Notes: generated by a model not told the origin, from the sequence alone. Shown: positions 42,140-53,632, numbered from the stretch's first letter. The stretch is DNA of 64,000 nt from Yponomeuta sedellus (GCA_934045075.1 OW203747.1:7274357-7338356), one strand, 5' to 3'. Translations and numbers: made by a program.

Positions 42140-42336
42140 TTGATATTTTTTTGACTTGACAATCTGGATTTTACTACGCCTAATTTATAACGGCACGTCC
42201 CACTGGTTAAGGCTGCCTGATTTATAGTCTGGGCATGTTTCCATATTTGTGATATCCTTGTCTGGTTATTAAGGTACAGGGTATTCTAGCTTGCCACAAA
42301 GACTAGTAATTGTACTGTGTGAAAGATATATATTAC
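42140..42336 (-). mobile_element. possible Helitron-type end
   Basis: On the minus strand GCGGGGCCAGCTAG ends before T at about 42335-42340, a Helitron-like 3' end pointing left. The rest of the element is uncertain, and 42340-42640 is its probable body. Confidence 0.3.
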
Positions 42337-42636
42337 TAGCTGGCCCCGCAAATGTAAATTTGCCTGAGAATAGATCGTATACCTATCTACGACCTATTCG
42401 TTAATATACACACAACATTTTATAAAAATCGGTAAAACTGTTTCAGAGGACTGTTTCATACACTCTGATACAAGATTTTATACATATTGTGTGGAGTCAA
42501 TAAACGTTACTTTGCGGAAATCCCTAATAGCATTAAAACGTGAAAATTACTTTGATCAATTCCGCGAAAAATCACAGAAGCACAATGCGGTCAGTTAATG
42601 CACCGTCTTCCCTACTGCTTTGTCAAGCAAAGCCAG

Positions 42637-42812
42637 ACACGAACACACCATCATCGACACCAATACTTGTGTGAGAAAATGCGAGTATTGGTGTCAGTGG
42701 TGGTGTGTTCGTGTGTTGCTTCTGCTTAAAAAAGTGGGAGAGACGGCGTTAACTAACCGCATGGTGCTTCTGTGATTTTTGGCGGAATTTAGCAAAGTAA
42801 TTTTCACATTTG
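42637..42812 (+). repeat. dispersed repeat, copy 2, with hairpin
   Basis: 42637-42667 and 42684-42714 are 31-nt complements with three mismatches (ACACGAACACACCAT arm). From 42684 the sequence matches 25983-26235 without the 125-bp insertion. Confidence 0.7.
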
Positions 42813-43334
42813 ATTTTATACATACATAGTCATATTAGACTTATTCACGGACGCCAGAAGATTCAATGCTCAAAAGCATCGTTGGGTTTCAGGAGTAGAG
42901 GCCCAGATTATACAAAGCTGAAACCAGGTGAATTAGAGAGAAGAAGGGCGCTTTTGTCTAGTTTCCCGAGGTGGGAATTTATTAAGTTAGATTCCGGCAT
43001 AGACTTACGCCGCGTTTGTTTAAACTTTTTCCATGAATGAACGCGACAATGGAGGTAGGCCACGAGAAGTTCGTTGATTTTGTAGTTCTTGAGCCACGGA
43101 AATTTCTACACGATGGAATTGAATTCTTATCATGCTAGGAACCACTTTATTCACGCTGAAATATAACTTTTAAAGTCGCTACGAAAATTTATTGTATACT
43201 TTATCTATTTTTATTGTATATTATACTATTATGTTGTTTTTGTATTTTTTTTGTCTCTGTATTATTATTTTCTTTTTATATAATCATGTAGGTCTAAATA
43301 AGTAATCAGTATATTTAATGACCTGAGTTGCACT

Positions 43335-43515
43335 AAGTGCTCGTGGCCTAACCAAACCGAGGAATCAATCGCTTGAGTTAAGCAACAACAGGCGCGGTCA
43401 GGTGCAGGATGGGTGACCGCCCCGTGACTATCGCTAGTAGCGTTTTTTTTAGTGTTGCGATGCAGGAAGAGGCCCGTGCCCCAGCAGTGGGAACATACAA
43501 GGGTTGATATCGAAG
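43335..43515 (+). repeat. 5S-derived SINE with internal deletion
   Basis: Head and 5S-like region (GTTAAGCAACAACAGGCGCG, GGATGGGTGACCG) join directly to the tail (GTTGCGATGCAGGAAGAGG); about 190 bp of body are missing. Confidence 0.85.
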
Positions 43516-43688
43516 GCACTACCTGTTAATATTTTCTCTGTATCTTAGGTACCCAGTAGATAGTGCCAACTACTATAAAGCTCGGCTACCTACGGCTACC
43601 TATATACTTAATGCAATAAAGATTTCGAATAAGAATAATGTATTTAGCGTGTTAATGTTAAAGATAGACGAAAAATAAATAAAACAAT

Positions 43689-44150
43689 ATGTTTAGAATA
43701 GAAGTTTGATTTTGGAACGCACCCATGATGGGCGTAACTACTTTACAGCTGTCAGATGAGTTGAAAATTGACCTCTTGTTTTGTTGCTTGTGAAACGTGT
43801 GATTTGTGTGGCAATTAGATTGCCGGGCTTATATCTTCGTGTGAAGTGCGAAATAAGTTCAGGGACGGATCCCAGGATTGACAGTTTGGTTGTTGGGCGA
43901 CGGATCGCCCAAAATAGTGGACATATATTTTGGTGAAAACTGGTGCCGTGAAAATGCACTGAAGGTAGGTAGCTTTCTGGGGAAAGAGCTCAGGGGTTAG
44001 ACGGGGAAGTCAAGGGATCCCCAAACCTCTCAGTGCACCCATCCCGAACGGCGCCAGCTGCCAAGTCGAGAGGCGTCGACGCAGACAGACTTTGTGTCTT
44101 GTTTTCTCATTAGTTTTTAAGTATTAGTATTTAAGTGGGTCCTTTACCTA
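43689..44150 (+). repeat. unclassified GC-rich repeat, copy 2
   Basis: Second direct copy of 41549-42035, slightly shorter, ending GTGGGTCCTTTACC. Confidence 0.65.
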
Positions 44151-44154
44151 ACCA

Positions 44155-44975
44155 AATAGATGAAACGTCCTGTTTCGTGTTGAAAAATCATGTTTCGAAA
44201 AAACTGCCTTTCCGCCTATCTGATGAATAATCTATGGATGGCGCACATGCACCGCTCCAGATGGCTACTATTTTTTCTCACAGATTCGAGTATGTGTCCA
44301 GATATTTTTGGAGGATGCCTTTGTAAAAAAACTAGCGCATGCGGTAGCTATTTATACACGTTAATTTTACTACGACCAAACCTCCCAAAATTCATATGCT
44401 CTTACTAATAAACACCGTATAAGCCTGGTAAAGTTACACAGTGTTTTGTTCACGTCATTTGAATGTAATTTTCAGTTGGAAGAAAAGAGACAAAACACTG
44501 CATAGTTGTACAATACTTACACCAAGTTTATTAGTAAGGCTGATAATGTATAACATCCTAATCCGCCTCAGGGAAAAATTACTCCGAATCTCGTAAAATA
44601 ATAAATATTTTGTCCGGAAAAACTGTGAAAATATATTACATCTAGAATAGTAAGTTTTCTCGATCTTCTTGTTAAAGTTCATTGGATGTGAATTAATAAA
44701 GTTATATATGAGGTATGATATATATGATATTAGAACATCATAAATAGGGTTAAGGAGGATAAAGGATGCAGAGGGGCTTAGAAACGTTAAAACGTTTACT
44801 AAGCACTAAAGTGCAAATCGTTTTCATTTTCTTTTTTCTTTATGGAAATTTCTTATTTCTCATTGATATGCAGGAGTTAAACTCTCTGTAAAAAGTACAA
44901 TACATAAAGTTGTACGCAGTCAATCAAACACAAACTTTTTAAATACACTATTTGCAATTACTTTGTTTTCTAAAG
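44155..44975. other. non-coding, no clear feature
   Basis: Short open frames only, without recognisable motifs. Confidence 0.4.
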
Positions 44976-44977
44976 TC

Positions 44978-46333
44978 CGTTTTTAAATTCGATGCAAAAA
45001 AGACTGTAATTTTGACATGTGCAGGGGTCGTAAATCATAAATATGTCAACAAGATTTGAAATGTCGACACGACAAGAAGAAGTTACAGTGCGTTCACATT
45101 AACTTGACGCGTGAGAGAATTAGTAGCACTGATATGTTTAGTGTTACCATGTTAAATAAGAAATCATTCCCATTACTTGGGGAAAATAAAAGGATTGAGG
45201 GCTTGTTTTACCATCTTCCGATTAGTGTCCAAAAGCTTATTCACATATTATGTCCTTGTTACTTGACATGAAGTAAAAGGGAGGCAAAACTTATGGTTTC
45301 GTCTATACAATATAATATATTCCTCATAATTTAATGTGCATACTCATAACATAATATGTTATGAGTATGCAAACTATCAAAGGGAAGAAAAAAACGAAAG
45401 AATTGGATTAGTATTTATTGTCAAATTGTTCGCTTGTTAACCGCAAATGGTTTTTAAACGTGGCTACATCTTCCGTTTTTACTTCTCGAATAAAATTATT
45501 CGAAGTACCTAGTTGGTCACGACTTAAAATCCATTTACGCGTCCAAATTTGACTTCTTTTTATCCTGCTGCTGTTGCAGGTCGACGATAAGACGACAAAG
45601 CACATTCAAAAATGAATAAAAATCCATATCCACTAAAATGTGTGTAAACTACCATGCGAGTGGCTTACACTTTAAGTTGACTAAGAAGATGCGCTCGGTC
45701 CGAGTCTACCAAGACCGTGAAAACGTGGCTTTAGTAATTTCATGGAACTGGGCACCCTAAAAACGTACCTGTCATGGCGGGAACTCGAGCCCGAACTTGC
45801 TCCAAAGGAACAAATGCATAAACCTGAAGGATTGTTTGTCTTTTTGCACTTTTGATCACTTTTTGCGTCTTTAAAACTCACACAAACGAATAATCCTATA
45901 ATTAGTAACCGATCGTACCGAAAGCAAGATGGCGACTGAGCAATCAGTGCTACCAATTCTCTCACGCGTCAAGTTAATGTGAACGCACAATACGTTCGTT
46001 TGCATTCGCGTAACCAAGAGAAACGGAATGAATGACGTCTTCTTGATGTGTCAACCTAAGGTTGTCAACATAGAAGTGTTGTCATTACGTAAAAAACAAA
46101 TACTTCCATTTAACTTCCAAGAAAATATTGTGTGTGCTACGTTAATGTTTTTTTAAATACTTCTCTTTAGTGAGTATTAAAATATAATACTTATGTCTTT
46201 GATGTCATAAGGTTTTTGTTTACAAAAGTCTATTATTTTTGGTTTTAAAAAAATCTACCTGGGCCAACTATATATTTTGTTGTGGTATCACTGCCTCTTT
46301 TTTTTGCATCGAATTAAAAAACGGACTTTTAAG
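44978..46333. mobile_element. PIF/Harbinger-type element remnant
   Basis: Outer inverted ends AAGTCCGTTTTTAAATTCG (left) and its near complement (about 46303-46333), with CTA and TTA next to them, close to the TWA duplication of PIF/Harbinger. Inner inverted arms (45089-45134, 45946-45991) share GTGCGTTCACATTAACTTG and GCGTGAGAGAATT and suggest a second nested element. Inside lies a transposase-like fragment (45408-45605) and a perfect 15-bp hairpin at 45338-45370. Confidence 0.6.
45408..45605 (-). pseudogene. HARBI1-like transposase N-terminal fragment
   Basis: Residues 17-65 read KRSQIWTRKWILSRDQ, GTSNNFIREVKTED and FKNHLRLTSEQFDNKY, matching the N-terminal pattern of PIF/Harbinger nucleases (W-V-x-PWL-x-R, G-x-x-x-x-L-x-x-E-L, F-x-N-x-L-R-M-x-x-x-x-F). 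The catalytic DDE part is absent, so it is a single leftover exon or truncated gene. Confidence 0.65.
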
Positions 46334-46424
46334 TTATGTATAGGGCTAGGATAAATATGTGCTAAAGAATCAAAAAATATACATATAATATGCATCTAAA
46401 AAACGGAAATATGGAAGAATAATA

Positions 46425-46822
46425 ATATTGGCCTTTTTCCATCTACTTAATGAGATGATTTATACAGCGTCCAGTGGTATCTTCACTCACACTAGATGGG
46501 TGAAGGGACCACTCCGACGCTGTAGTGCCTGGGACATGGTTTTATAGATGGTGTAGGCTTGCCCAACACCTATACCATCCTGACAGCTTAGTCGGCCTAG
46601 CCCACAGGAAAGACTAGTCAATACGTGCGGAGCCAACCAAGCCGCGGGTTTCCTCACGATGTTTTCCTTCACCGTTAGCGTGTGGTATTGCGACTGCAAA
46701 TTCGCAAATGTACGTAACTTTGAAATTAAACACAGTCATTGGTACATGCCCGCACTCGGGATCGAACCTGGGGCTCTCGCTTGCCAGTCTATGGTTCTAC
46801 CCACTGAGCTACCACCGCTGTG
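46425..46822 (-). repeat. tRNA-derived SINE, full length
   Basis: Very similar to 33870-34275, including head GTGGTAGCTCAGTGGGTAG and B box AGGTTCGATCCC. Tail (ATT)n at 46422. Confidence 0.9.
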
Positions 46823-46929
46823 AGCTATGGAAGAATATGGGCTAAAAAAGGCAACTAATGCCAAACACAAAACACTTTACTCTAATATTATTGTTTGAAA
46901 AATGAAAATGAACGAAATTAAATTGTTAT

Positions 46930-47035
46930 ATTCTTTTTTAATGCACTAACCCGTGCTGAGAACAATTTAAAAAACCTATTTAGAGGCAAAAAAATTGCAA
47001 GGGTAGAATTTTTAGCCTCTAAATAGGTTTGAAAT
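46930..47035. repeat. inverted ends of tRNA-like units
   Basis: A reversed unit end (TTTTTAATGCACTAACCCG to CCTATTTAGAGGC) faces a forward piece (TAGAATTTTTAGCCTC to AAATAGG), together forming an imperfect hairpin of about 30-nt arms with all tRNA-like sequence lost. Confidence 0.75.
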
Positions 47036-47059
47036 TAAATTGTTTAGTTATAGTCTACC

Positions 47060-47400
47060 TCTTTATTTGAGCTGCTGCAGCATACAAGATGTTTCTTCAA
47101 ATTTTCAAAATTGAAGCTCCTTCTGTTTGGTCAGAAAAACGCTTTATATCGGCTGAACGACCTTTCTACGTCACAGGAAGTAACTGGCGCAAACTTAAAT
47201 TTGCACAACTCTGTAAGTGAATATGCTTCCTCTGAATTGGCGCTCGATGTTCCACTAAGAATATCGTTGATTTTTTGGAGTGTAGTAAATCCTTTACTTT
47301 TTTCAGGGACAAACTTCATTTTCGTTTTCACCACTTCAGCAACAGGGCGATTTTTTTTTTCAATCGACGAAATTATTTTAATAATGTTTTAAATGGGGCG
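47060..47400 (-). pseudogene. hAT-type transposase C-terminal fragment
   Basis: On the minus strand IIKIISSIEK leads into KTKMKFVPEKSKGFTTL, then CKFKFAPVTSCDVERSFSRY and a TGA, after which PNRRSFNFENLKKHLV continues in the same frame. The C-D-V-E-R-S-F-S and F-x-x-E-N-L-x-x-H-L motifs are the hAT dimerisation region. The in-frame stop and missing catalytic part show it is dead. Confidence 0.75.
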
Positions 47401-47894
47401 CGCAACGACTGTATTCTCGCGGCGCTATAAAAGCAGACATTCTGCGGTTTTTTCAGTTGAAGTAAGTACTAAAGACAGGAAATATGGAATAATGTAATTA
47501 AATTCTAAAAATATGGTCTTAACCATAAAATATGGAAAAAATATGGATTTTAAAAACCTAATTTTCCAGTTCAGTAAATGATATTTGATGTAAAACACTA
47601 AATAACTAATGCAAATGATTCAAATAAAAAATATGTGCTTACATATTTATCCGAGCCCTATATGTATATTTGTGAAGTTATAGCAGCTATATACCACTAG
47701 CTAAATGTGAAGGAAAACATCTTGAGAATATTTGAGTTTCTGAGGTGTTTAACTACCCTTAGCGCTTCCATCCTCAATCATCACTCCGCTGTGGGTACGA
47801 GTAGTCATTAAGCCTTGTAGTATGACATATATAGGCTAAATAAAACGTTGCTTTCTGGTACCGCCATGCACACAACTATGCTTCTTATCGTTAT

Positions 47895-48050
47895 CAACCC
47901 TTGTAAGTCCCCACTGCTGGGGCACGGGTCTCTTCCTGCATCGCAGGAAGGTTAGGCCATACTCCACCACGGGTGCCAAGTCCGGGTTGGTGGAGGCTTG
48001 TAAGACAGTGGCAGGCCTTACTGTCAGAAGTTATCAAGCCGCCTCCTATG
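47895..48050 (-). repeat. 5S-derived SINE, 3' part
   Basis: TTATCAACCCTTGTAAGTCC to TTATCAAGCCGCC; truncated. Confidence 0.8.
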
Positions 48051-48174
48051 GGCGGCAGAGTAGGTAAAGTGATCATGTCGTCAGGTTAATGGATGATTTT
48101 TAGTTTTTGTTAGCCAACTATGCTTCTAGAGATTCTTTTGTCATGTTACCTGAAAACCCGACCACTATTGAATC

Positions 48175-48605
48175 AATATCGATATCAACCCTTGTATCGA
48201 TATCAACCCTTGTATCGATATCAACCCTTGTATCGATATCAACCCTTGTATCGATATCAACCCCACTGCAGGGGCACGGGTCTCTTCCTGCATCGCTGGA
48301 AAGTTAGGACATACTCTACCACGGGGCCAAGTCCGGGTTGATGGAGACTTTTAAGACAGCGGCGCGCCTTACTGTTAGAAGTTATCTAGCCGCCCATAAG
48401 GCCTCTGACATGGCTTAACGACTGCCATTACATGACAGCCGGCACCAACGGCTTAACGTGCCTTGCGAAGGACGGAAGCGCTCGGAAAAATGCCACTAGC
48501 GGTAGTCGCGGGACGGTCACCCATCCTGCACCTGACCGCGCCTGTTGTTGCTTAACTCAAGTGATTGATTCCAATCACTCGGTTCGCCTCGGCCACGAGC
48601 ACTTC
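48175..48605 (-). repeat. 5S-derived SINE with amplified tail
   Basis: Nearly full-length minus-strand copy. The 3' tip (GATATCAACCCTTGTATC as read on plus) is repeated four times plus a partial at 48181-48265, with an 18-bp period. Confidence 0.9.
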
Positions 48606-48969
48606 TTAGCATCTTGGTTATTGTGGCAATTTCCGTATAGAAACAAGTCTGAACGCTTGCCTACGACATCATAAAAATGTTATAAGTACCTCAAAAACAT
48701 TTCAGTCAGCTATCCCCATTTTTCATAGCGACAGTTGTTCCTATTGGTGAACAACTATTTTGGGAAAAGAGACTTCGATGCATCTTGTGCAGGGTTGGAC
48801 TAAATCAAAGCCATTAGTCTGAGTGCTTTGCGGTCGAATAGTCTAAATATCGTTGACATATGGACTCCTCGACATAGACTGGGCTTTGTGCACGTGATAC
48901 ACTTCACGCGCGGGAAACTGATCCTAGATTTTGTGTGCGAAAGTAGTTGTAATTGGTCGTCGTCGTTGT

Positions 48970-49144
48970 CAGGCTGTTCTAGTCTACTGCTGGAGATAGC
49001 GCTCCACTAATGAGCCCCATAGCGCACTGTCTTCAGCTTTTCGCATTCAGCATTTGCCGGCAGTTTTTCGCAGATCGTCATCCGTCGTGGTCGGAGGGCG
49101 TCCTACTCTACGTTTGCCGAGTCGCGGTCTCCACTTAAGAATAC
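48970..49144 (-). mobile_element. RTE-like LINE fragment
   Basis: CACTAATGAGCCCCATAGCG, CAGTTTTTCGCAGATCGTC and GCCGAGTCGCGGTCTCCAC; reversed counterpart of 5507-5722. Confidence 0.7.
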
Positions 49145-49219
49145 TAATTGTAATTTTTCAAAAATTGTTTATTTATATATGGAAACGTTATTGAACTTAA
49201 ATTAATATTTTTTTTTTGG

Positions 49220-49690
49220 GGTCACCAGTTTAGGATCCAGTGCCAAGGACAAAGAAATAGATAATTTATGTACAAGGTTTATTTACACTGAAAGTACACT
49301 GGTAGGGTGGAAATTATAATGTACAGAAGGAGTTAACACTGACTAACTGCAATAATTAGATTAAACTGAAAACTATAGCATCTGCATGAAAAACAACATT
49401 AAATTATTCATAAAATCGATTCCGATAGCAATCATCATTTTTTAGACAGAATTGAAGAAACAACTTTTTAAATAAAATCTCTACTTCTACACGCAGCCTG
49501 CCAGCTATGCTTGGCGGAGCAATGAGGTTCGAATCTGCGCGCGCCTGATTGCCGCCTGTGAATGTGGTACCTATAAAGTTAACCCCACAGACTATTTCGG
49601 AAATTGGTAATGGTGCATATACGATAATGATCAATCGGCTTGCTATTGAACAAGATGATATTTAACTATTTGATACAATATTTTATTTGT
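49220..49690 (-). mobile_element. possible LTR remnant
   Basis: On the minus strand the block ends AATAAACCTTGTACATAAAT, TTTGTCCTTGGCAC, then CTGGTGACCCC, which looks like a polyadenylation site near an LTR end followed by a tRNA primer-binding site. The 5' limit is a guess and no second LTR or gag/pol was found. Confidence 0.3.
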
Positions 49691-50620
49691 TTCAAAAATA
49701 TGATATTTGTATTTTCTTCTTCTTCAGACAATGTTATGTAGTCCACTGCTGGGCATATTTGTATTATTGTTACTTAATCTGAGAGACAATTATGTTACGC
49801 AATTTCAAGCGTATTAGTACTCAAGATACAGGTTTCGCCTTGTGTGGGTACTCTGTATTTTATTTATTTAGTTTTTTTTTGTTCCAAGAACCGTTTTTTT
49901 CTTTGGATGATATTTCCAGGAAAAAGTCTATAAATGTATTTTATTTTATTTACTTATTTATGTGTGTATTTTTTTACAAGTTACTATGAGATCAACTCTG
50001 AGTAGAAAATTTCGAAGTATTTGAGACATTTCGTTAATATTTCTTGATTACAATAAATATTTATTTCTTTCTCTGCATTCGCTCTTCGTGGATGTTAACG
50101 TGTTGTTCACGCTTCCTTCCATCCAAGAAGTTGTATCTACAATTCTATATTCATGTCAGCCAGTGTAAAGCTGACGACTTCATCAGCTGAATACGCTGCG
50201 GTTAGCATAAACTGCTAAATTATTGCTAATCCGACCCCATTAGTCCTTTGATCTTAGTCTCATTCATTGGACTTAGGACCGATATCAGGAGACCTTACTT
50301 CTAAGATATCAGCGCCTGAGTTCAAATAGTAATCATTTCCCTCTGATAGAGTTAAAACAACACAGCAATAACAAATTCTTGGCCATTAACGTAGTGAGTA
50401 AATATTTCTAACGTAGTGAGTCAATATCATTCAAATAAGGGGCTACATAAAAACAATATGTTCAAATAGTGTAACTCAAACATTTGTTGTTCCTCAAATA
50501 CCTCAGTTAGACTTCCTATGAATCAACCCGTACTCATTCAATTAGAATTTGCTTTACAAACATGTTTGATCCAAGAGTATGTTCTCAAGCAAAGTGGTAG
50601 ATATAAACTACCCGGGCCCG
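49691..50620. other. non-coding, no clear feature
   Basis: AT-rich; an RTE-like tip (CTTCTTCTTCAGACAATG, GTCCACTGCTGGGCAT) occurs at 49716-49758. Nothing else supported. Confidence 0.4.
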
Positions 50621-50624
50621 GGTG

Positions 50625-50745
50625 CGTGCATGCACCGCCTATTAACGTTGATGAAGCGAAGGTGATCTATCAGGATCATGGCAAGTGGTAGTCCCTGATC
50701 TCTACCTACCCCTCTGGGATACAGGCGTCAGGTTATGTTATGTTA
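50625..50745 (+). mobile_element. LINE 3' end
   Basis: GGTGCGTGCATGCACCG, GTTGATGAAGCGAAGGTGAT, GGGATACAGGCGTCAGG then (TTATG)n; family of 53347-53632. Confidence 0.7.
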
Positions 50746-50826
50746 TGGCAGTATTGTATCTTTTTTTAATATCAGGATCTGTCGTTAATTAATTTCGCGC
50801 TTTACGCACGGTAATTAAGTAAGAAG

Positions 50827-51203
50827 CGCTCGTATTCTACTAGGCCAAGCGATAACCAAGCATAAGCCAAGAGAATGGAATCCATCACTGGCGCGGAAAG
50901 GTGCTGGATGGGTGACCATTCCGTGACTACAGCAGATTTAGTGTCATTTTTTTTCCGAGCATTTCCGTGCTTTGTAAGGCACGTTAAGACGTTGGTGCCG
51001 GCTAATGTAAACTGGTCGTTAACCAATGTCAGAGAACTGATGGGCGGCTTGATAGCATCTGACAGAAAGGCCCGCCACAGTCTTACAATTGTAAGACCTC
51101 CACCAACCCGGACTGGTCCTCCACGGTGGGCCTTAACTTCCTGTGGTGCAGAAAGGGACCTGTGCCCCAGCATTGGGGACATACCAAGGGTTGATATAAC
51201 TTA
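50827..51203 (+). repeat. 5S-derived SINE, diverged
   Basis: Head CGCTCGTATTCTACTAGGCC, GGATGGGTGACC and tail GGACATACCAAGGGTTGATA; scattered indels suggest an old copy. Confidence 0.75.
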
Positions 51204-51321
51204 CCAAATTGCAGACATTTGAGTATGCCGTTCGAATATATATACCGATTGCGACGTATATTTTTAAGCCAAAAAACTATATAATTGCAACCCAATTACC
51301 CCCAATAGACCTTTTCGGTTA

Positions 51322-52095
51322 ATGGACAGTTCAGCCTGCTCGCAGTAAGTTTCCGCTGAAAAATCTCGGTCACTTGAATCTGCACATTCTTAACAAGTAG
51401 CCTGCCGTATCGCTAATCGTAGTAAAGTTAATTATAAATGCAATGCTCGTTCCACTCGTAAATAAATAAATACTAATTCTGATCCCCACGATACAAGCGG
51501 TCTTGTCTGGGTATCACCGTAATGTTTGCTTTAAAATCGAGTAACTTTGCAAGGTATCTCATCTATCTTTTTGTAATGGTGCATGCAAATTATGAAATAA
51601 ACTTTTTAATGTTTTAACCAATAAATGGTTAATATATATTCTATTTGGCTTTTTGGCTAATGGCTGAGTTAGCCTGCTTGCAGTAGCCGCAGAAAAATCT
51701 CGAATTCTAGAATCTGCACATTCTTAACAAGGAGCCTGTCCGCATCGCGAATCGTTGTAAAGTAAATTTAAATCTCGCTTTTTATGTTAAATTTTTGAGT
51801 AAATTTTAATATTGATTTAAACCAAAAACGATAAAAGTGTAGCCGGCTTGCAGTATCTGCGGAAAAATCTCAAACATTAGCCTGTCTGTATCGCGAATAA
51901 TTGTTATATTACTTTAATTATCGAGTGCAATGCATACCAAGAAACGGTGGAAGTGCATTAAAATTCTATTCAATTTTTTAACTTGCGGCTGGTTCAGCCT
52001 GCTTGCAGTATCCGCGGAAAAATCTCGAACATTAGAATCTGCCCGTTCTTTACAAGTAGCCTGTCCGTATCGCGAATCGTTGTAAAGTTAATCCG
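51322..52095 (+). repeat. degenerate array of about 100-bp units
   Basis: Four units near 51325-51430, 51655-51775, 51838-51912 and 51985-52092 share CAGCCTGCTTGCAGTA, CGCGGAAAAATCTCG, AATCTGCACATTC and AGCCTGTCCGTATCGCG. Spacing is uneven because AT-rich DNA separates units. I do not recognise the family. Confidence 0.75.
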
Positions 52096-52400
52096 GGCCC
52101 GTCGCACCCTTGTTCTGCCCTGATGAGGGTTCGGTGGATACAACCCGGCCCCTGTTTATTTTATTCTTAACACGAGGCTAAGTGGCTCGCGCGACTTTGT
52201 TTGCGTTTTTTGGTGTCAAGTACATATTTTGCTCAAGGTTCGCTAAAGCTGCGTGTTCACTGCCGCGTGAACAAAAGTTGAGGGTGCCCTTTATAGGGCC
52301 AAAAAAAGTCACAATTGTACTGGCTATTCTCAGGCATACGATTGGTTAGGATATAACAGTTTAGAGAGGAAAAATAGGATCAACCAACTCTTCCCTACAG
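52096..52400. other. unassigned moderately GC-rich stretch
   Basis: Directly follows the array, with CCGGGCCCGTCGCACCC and GAGGGTTCGGTGGATAC. No open frame; possibly an untranslated part of the same element. Confidence 0.3.
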
Positions 52401-52404
52401 TGAA

Positions 52405-52645
52405 TACATCTTCTTCTTCTTCAGGCTATATTATGTAGTCCACTGCTGAACATAACCCTCTCCTAATGAGCGCCATAGCGCCCTGTCTTCAGCTTGCTGC
52501 ATCCAGCATCTGCCGGCAGTTTTTCGCTGATCGGCATCCCACCTGATCGGAAGGCGGCCCACACTACGTTTGCCGAGTCGCGGTCTCCACTCAAGAACAC
52601 GTTTACTCCAACGGTTGTCGGTACTTTGCGAGACATGGCCAGCCC
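52405..52645 (-). mobile_element. RTE-like LINE fragment
   Basis: CTTCTTCTTCAGGCTATATT, GAGCGCCATAGCGCCCTG, GCCGAGTCGCGGTCTCCAC and CAACGGTTGTCGGT; complement of the C-terminal region seen at 33640-33850. Confidence 0.75.
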
Positions 52646-52764
52646 ACTGCTACAAACATAAAATTCGGGATACTCTACAGGTGTTCTTGACTTTGTTTGT
52701 GCATAATTTATAAAGGAGGCAACAATTCGGATGCTTGACATTGGCTAAGAAAGAAAATAGATTA

Positions 52765-52890
52765 GAGTTCTTCTTCTTCAGGCTATTTTAGTCCACTGCT
52801 GGACATAGCCCTCCCCTAATGAGCGCCATAGCGCAAGGTTGTGCCATCATTGGGGGGTAATGCTCATAATCCCCACGCTGGGCATGCGGG
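52765..52890 (-). mobile_element. RTE-like tip joined to a second LINE-like piece
   Basis: Same hybrid order as 18746-19080 but without the piggyBac-like insertion; TCATTGGGGGGTAATG marks the empty site. Confidence 0.65.
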
Positions 52891-53039
52891 GAGAGATTGA
52901 AGTTGCATTTATCATAATGCAACATAAAAATCGCGGTGATATTAACTGGAAAAAAGTACCAATTATCCGGAAGTAATATCTGATAGAAATTGTTATTACC
53001 AAGGTATTTTGTAGTCACGACAAGTACTAAAACGGAAGA

Positions 53040-53135
53040 AATTGCTCTAAGCAATAAGGCCACCAATTGTACTGTACGTTTATAATTATTTAATGTTTGT
53101 TTATTTTCTGGTGTACAATAAATAATATTCTTATC
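53040..53135 (+). mobile_element. LINE 3' end
   Basis: GCTCTAAGCAATAAGGCCACC, then GTGTACAATAAATAATATTC. Confidence 0.55.
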
Positions 53136-53346
53136 TTAACATTAAATAGTTTAATTGTGTTTTTAGATCGCTTTAGCAAACGTAGTGTTTATTATAGAGT
53201 TTGTGGTAGAACACAGTGTCTATACAAGAAAATGCAGTGTCGAGGATGTTTCGTGTGATGGGTGCTTAAACGTGAAAGTGAAAGTTTTTATTGCGAAAAA
53301 AAAATAAAGCAAGACCAATAATGTAGTGAATTAAATTGAGAAAGGA

Positions 53347-53632
53347 ATGTTGCGTTGGTTTGGACATGTGGAGAGGATGAAGGAAGAAAGATTGACGAAA
53401 CAAATATCCTTTCGGTCGTCATGTGAGTGGAAGGGTTGGTAAAGGTCGTCCCAGGCAGACATACATCGACCAGATAGGGGATGTATTAGCAAAGGGAAAG
53501 ATAAAAAGTACCCGGAACCGGCGTGCGTGCATGCAACGACTTATGAACGTTGATGAAGCGAAGGTGATCTGTCAGGATCGTGGCAAGTGGCAGTCCCTGG
53601 TCTCTGCCTACCCCTCTGGTATACAGGCGTGA
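53347..53632 (+). pseudogene. LINE protein C-terminus
   Basis: MLRWFGHVERMKEERLTKQI, then after a frameshift VSGRVGKGRPRQTYIDQIGD, GKIKSTRNRRACMQRLMNVD, CQDRGKWQSLVSAYPSGIQA and TGA at 53630-53632. The R-W-F-G-H-V-x-R-M and GRPRQTY motifs mark the end of insect LINE polyproteins. The stop runs straight into the ATGT array, as expected for a short-repeat LINE tail. Confidence 0.85.

Noticed and set aside
42810..43040. 76-codon plus-strand frame
   Set aside because: No recognisable motif and no conserved second copy; could be chance.
48181..48265. CRISPR-like array
   Set aside because: Direct 18-bp repeats have no spacers and derive from a SINE tip in a eukaryotic genome.
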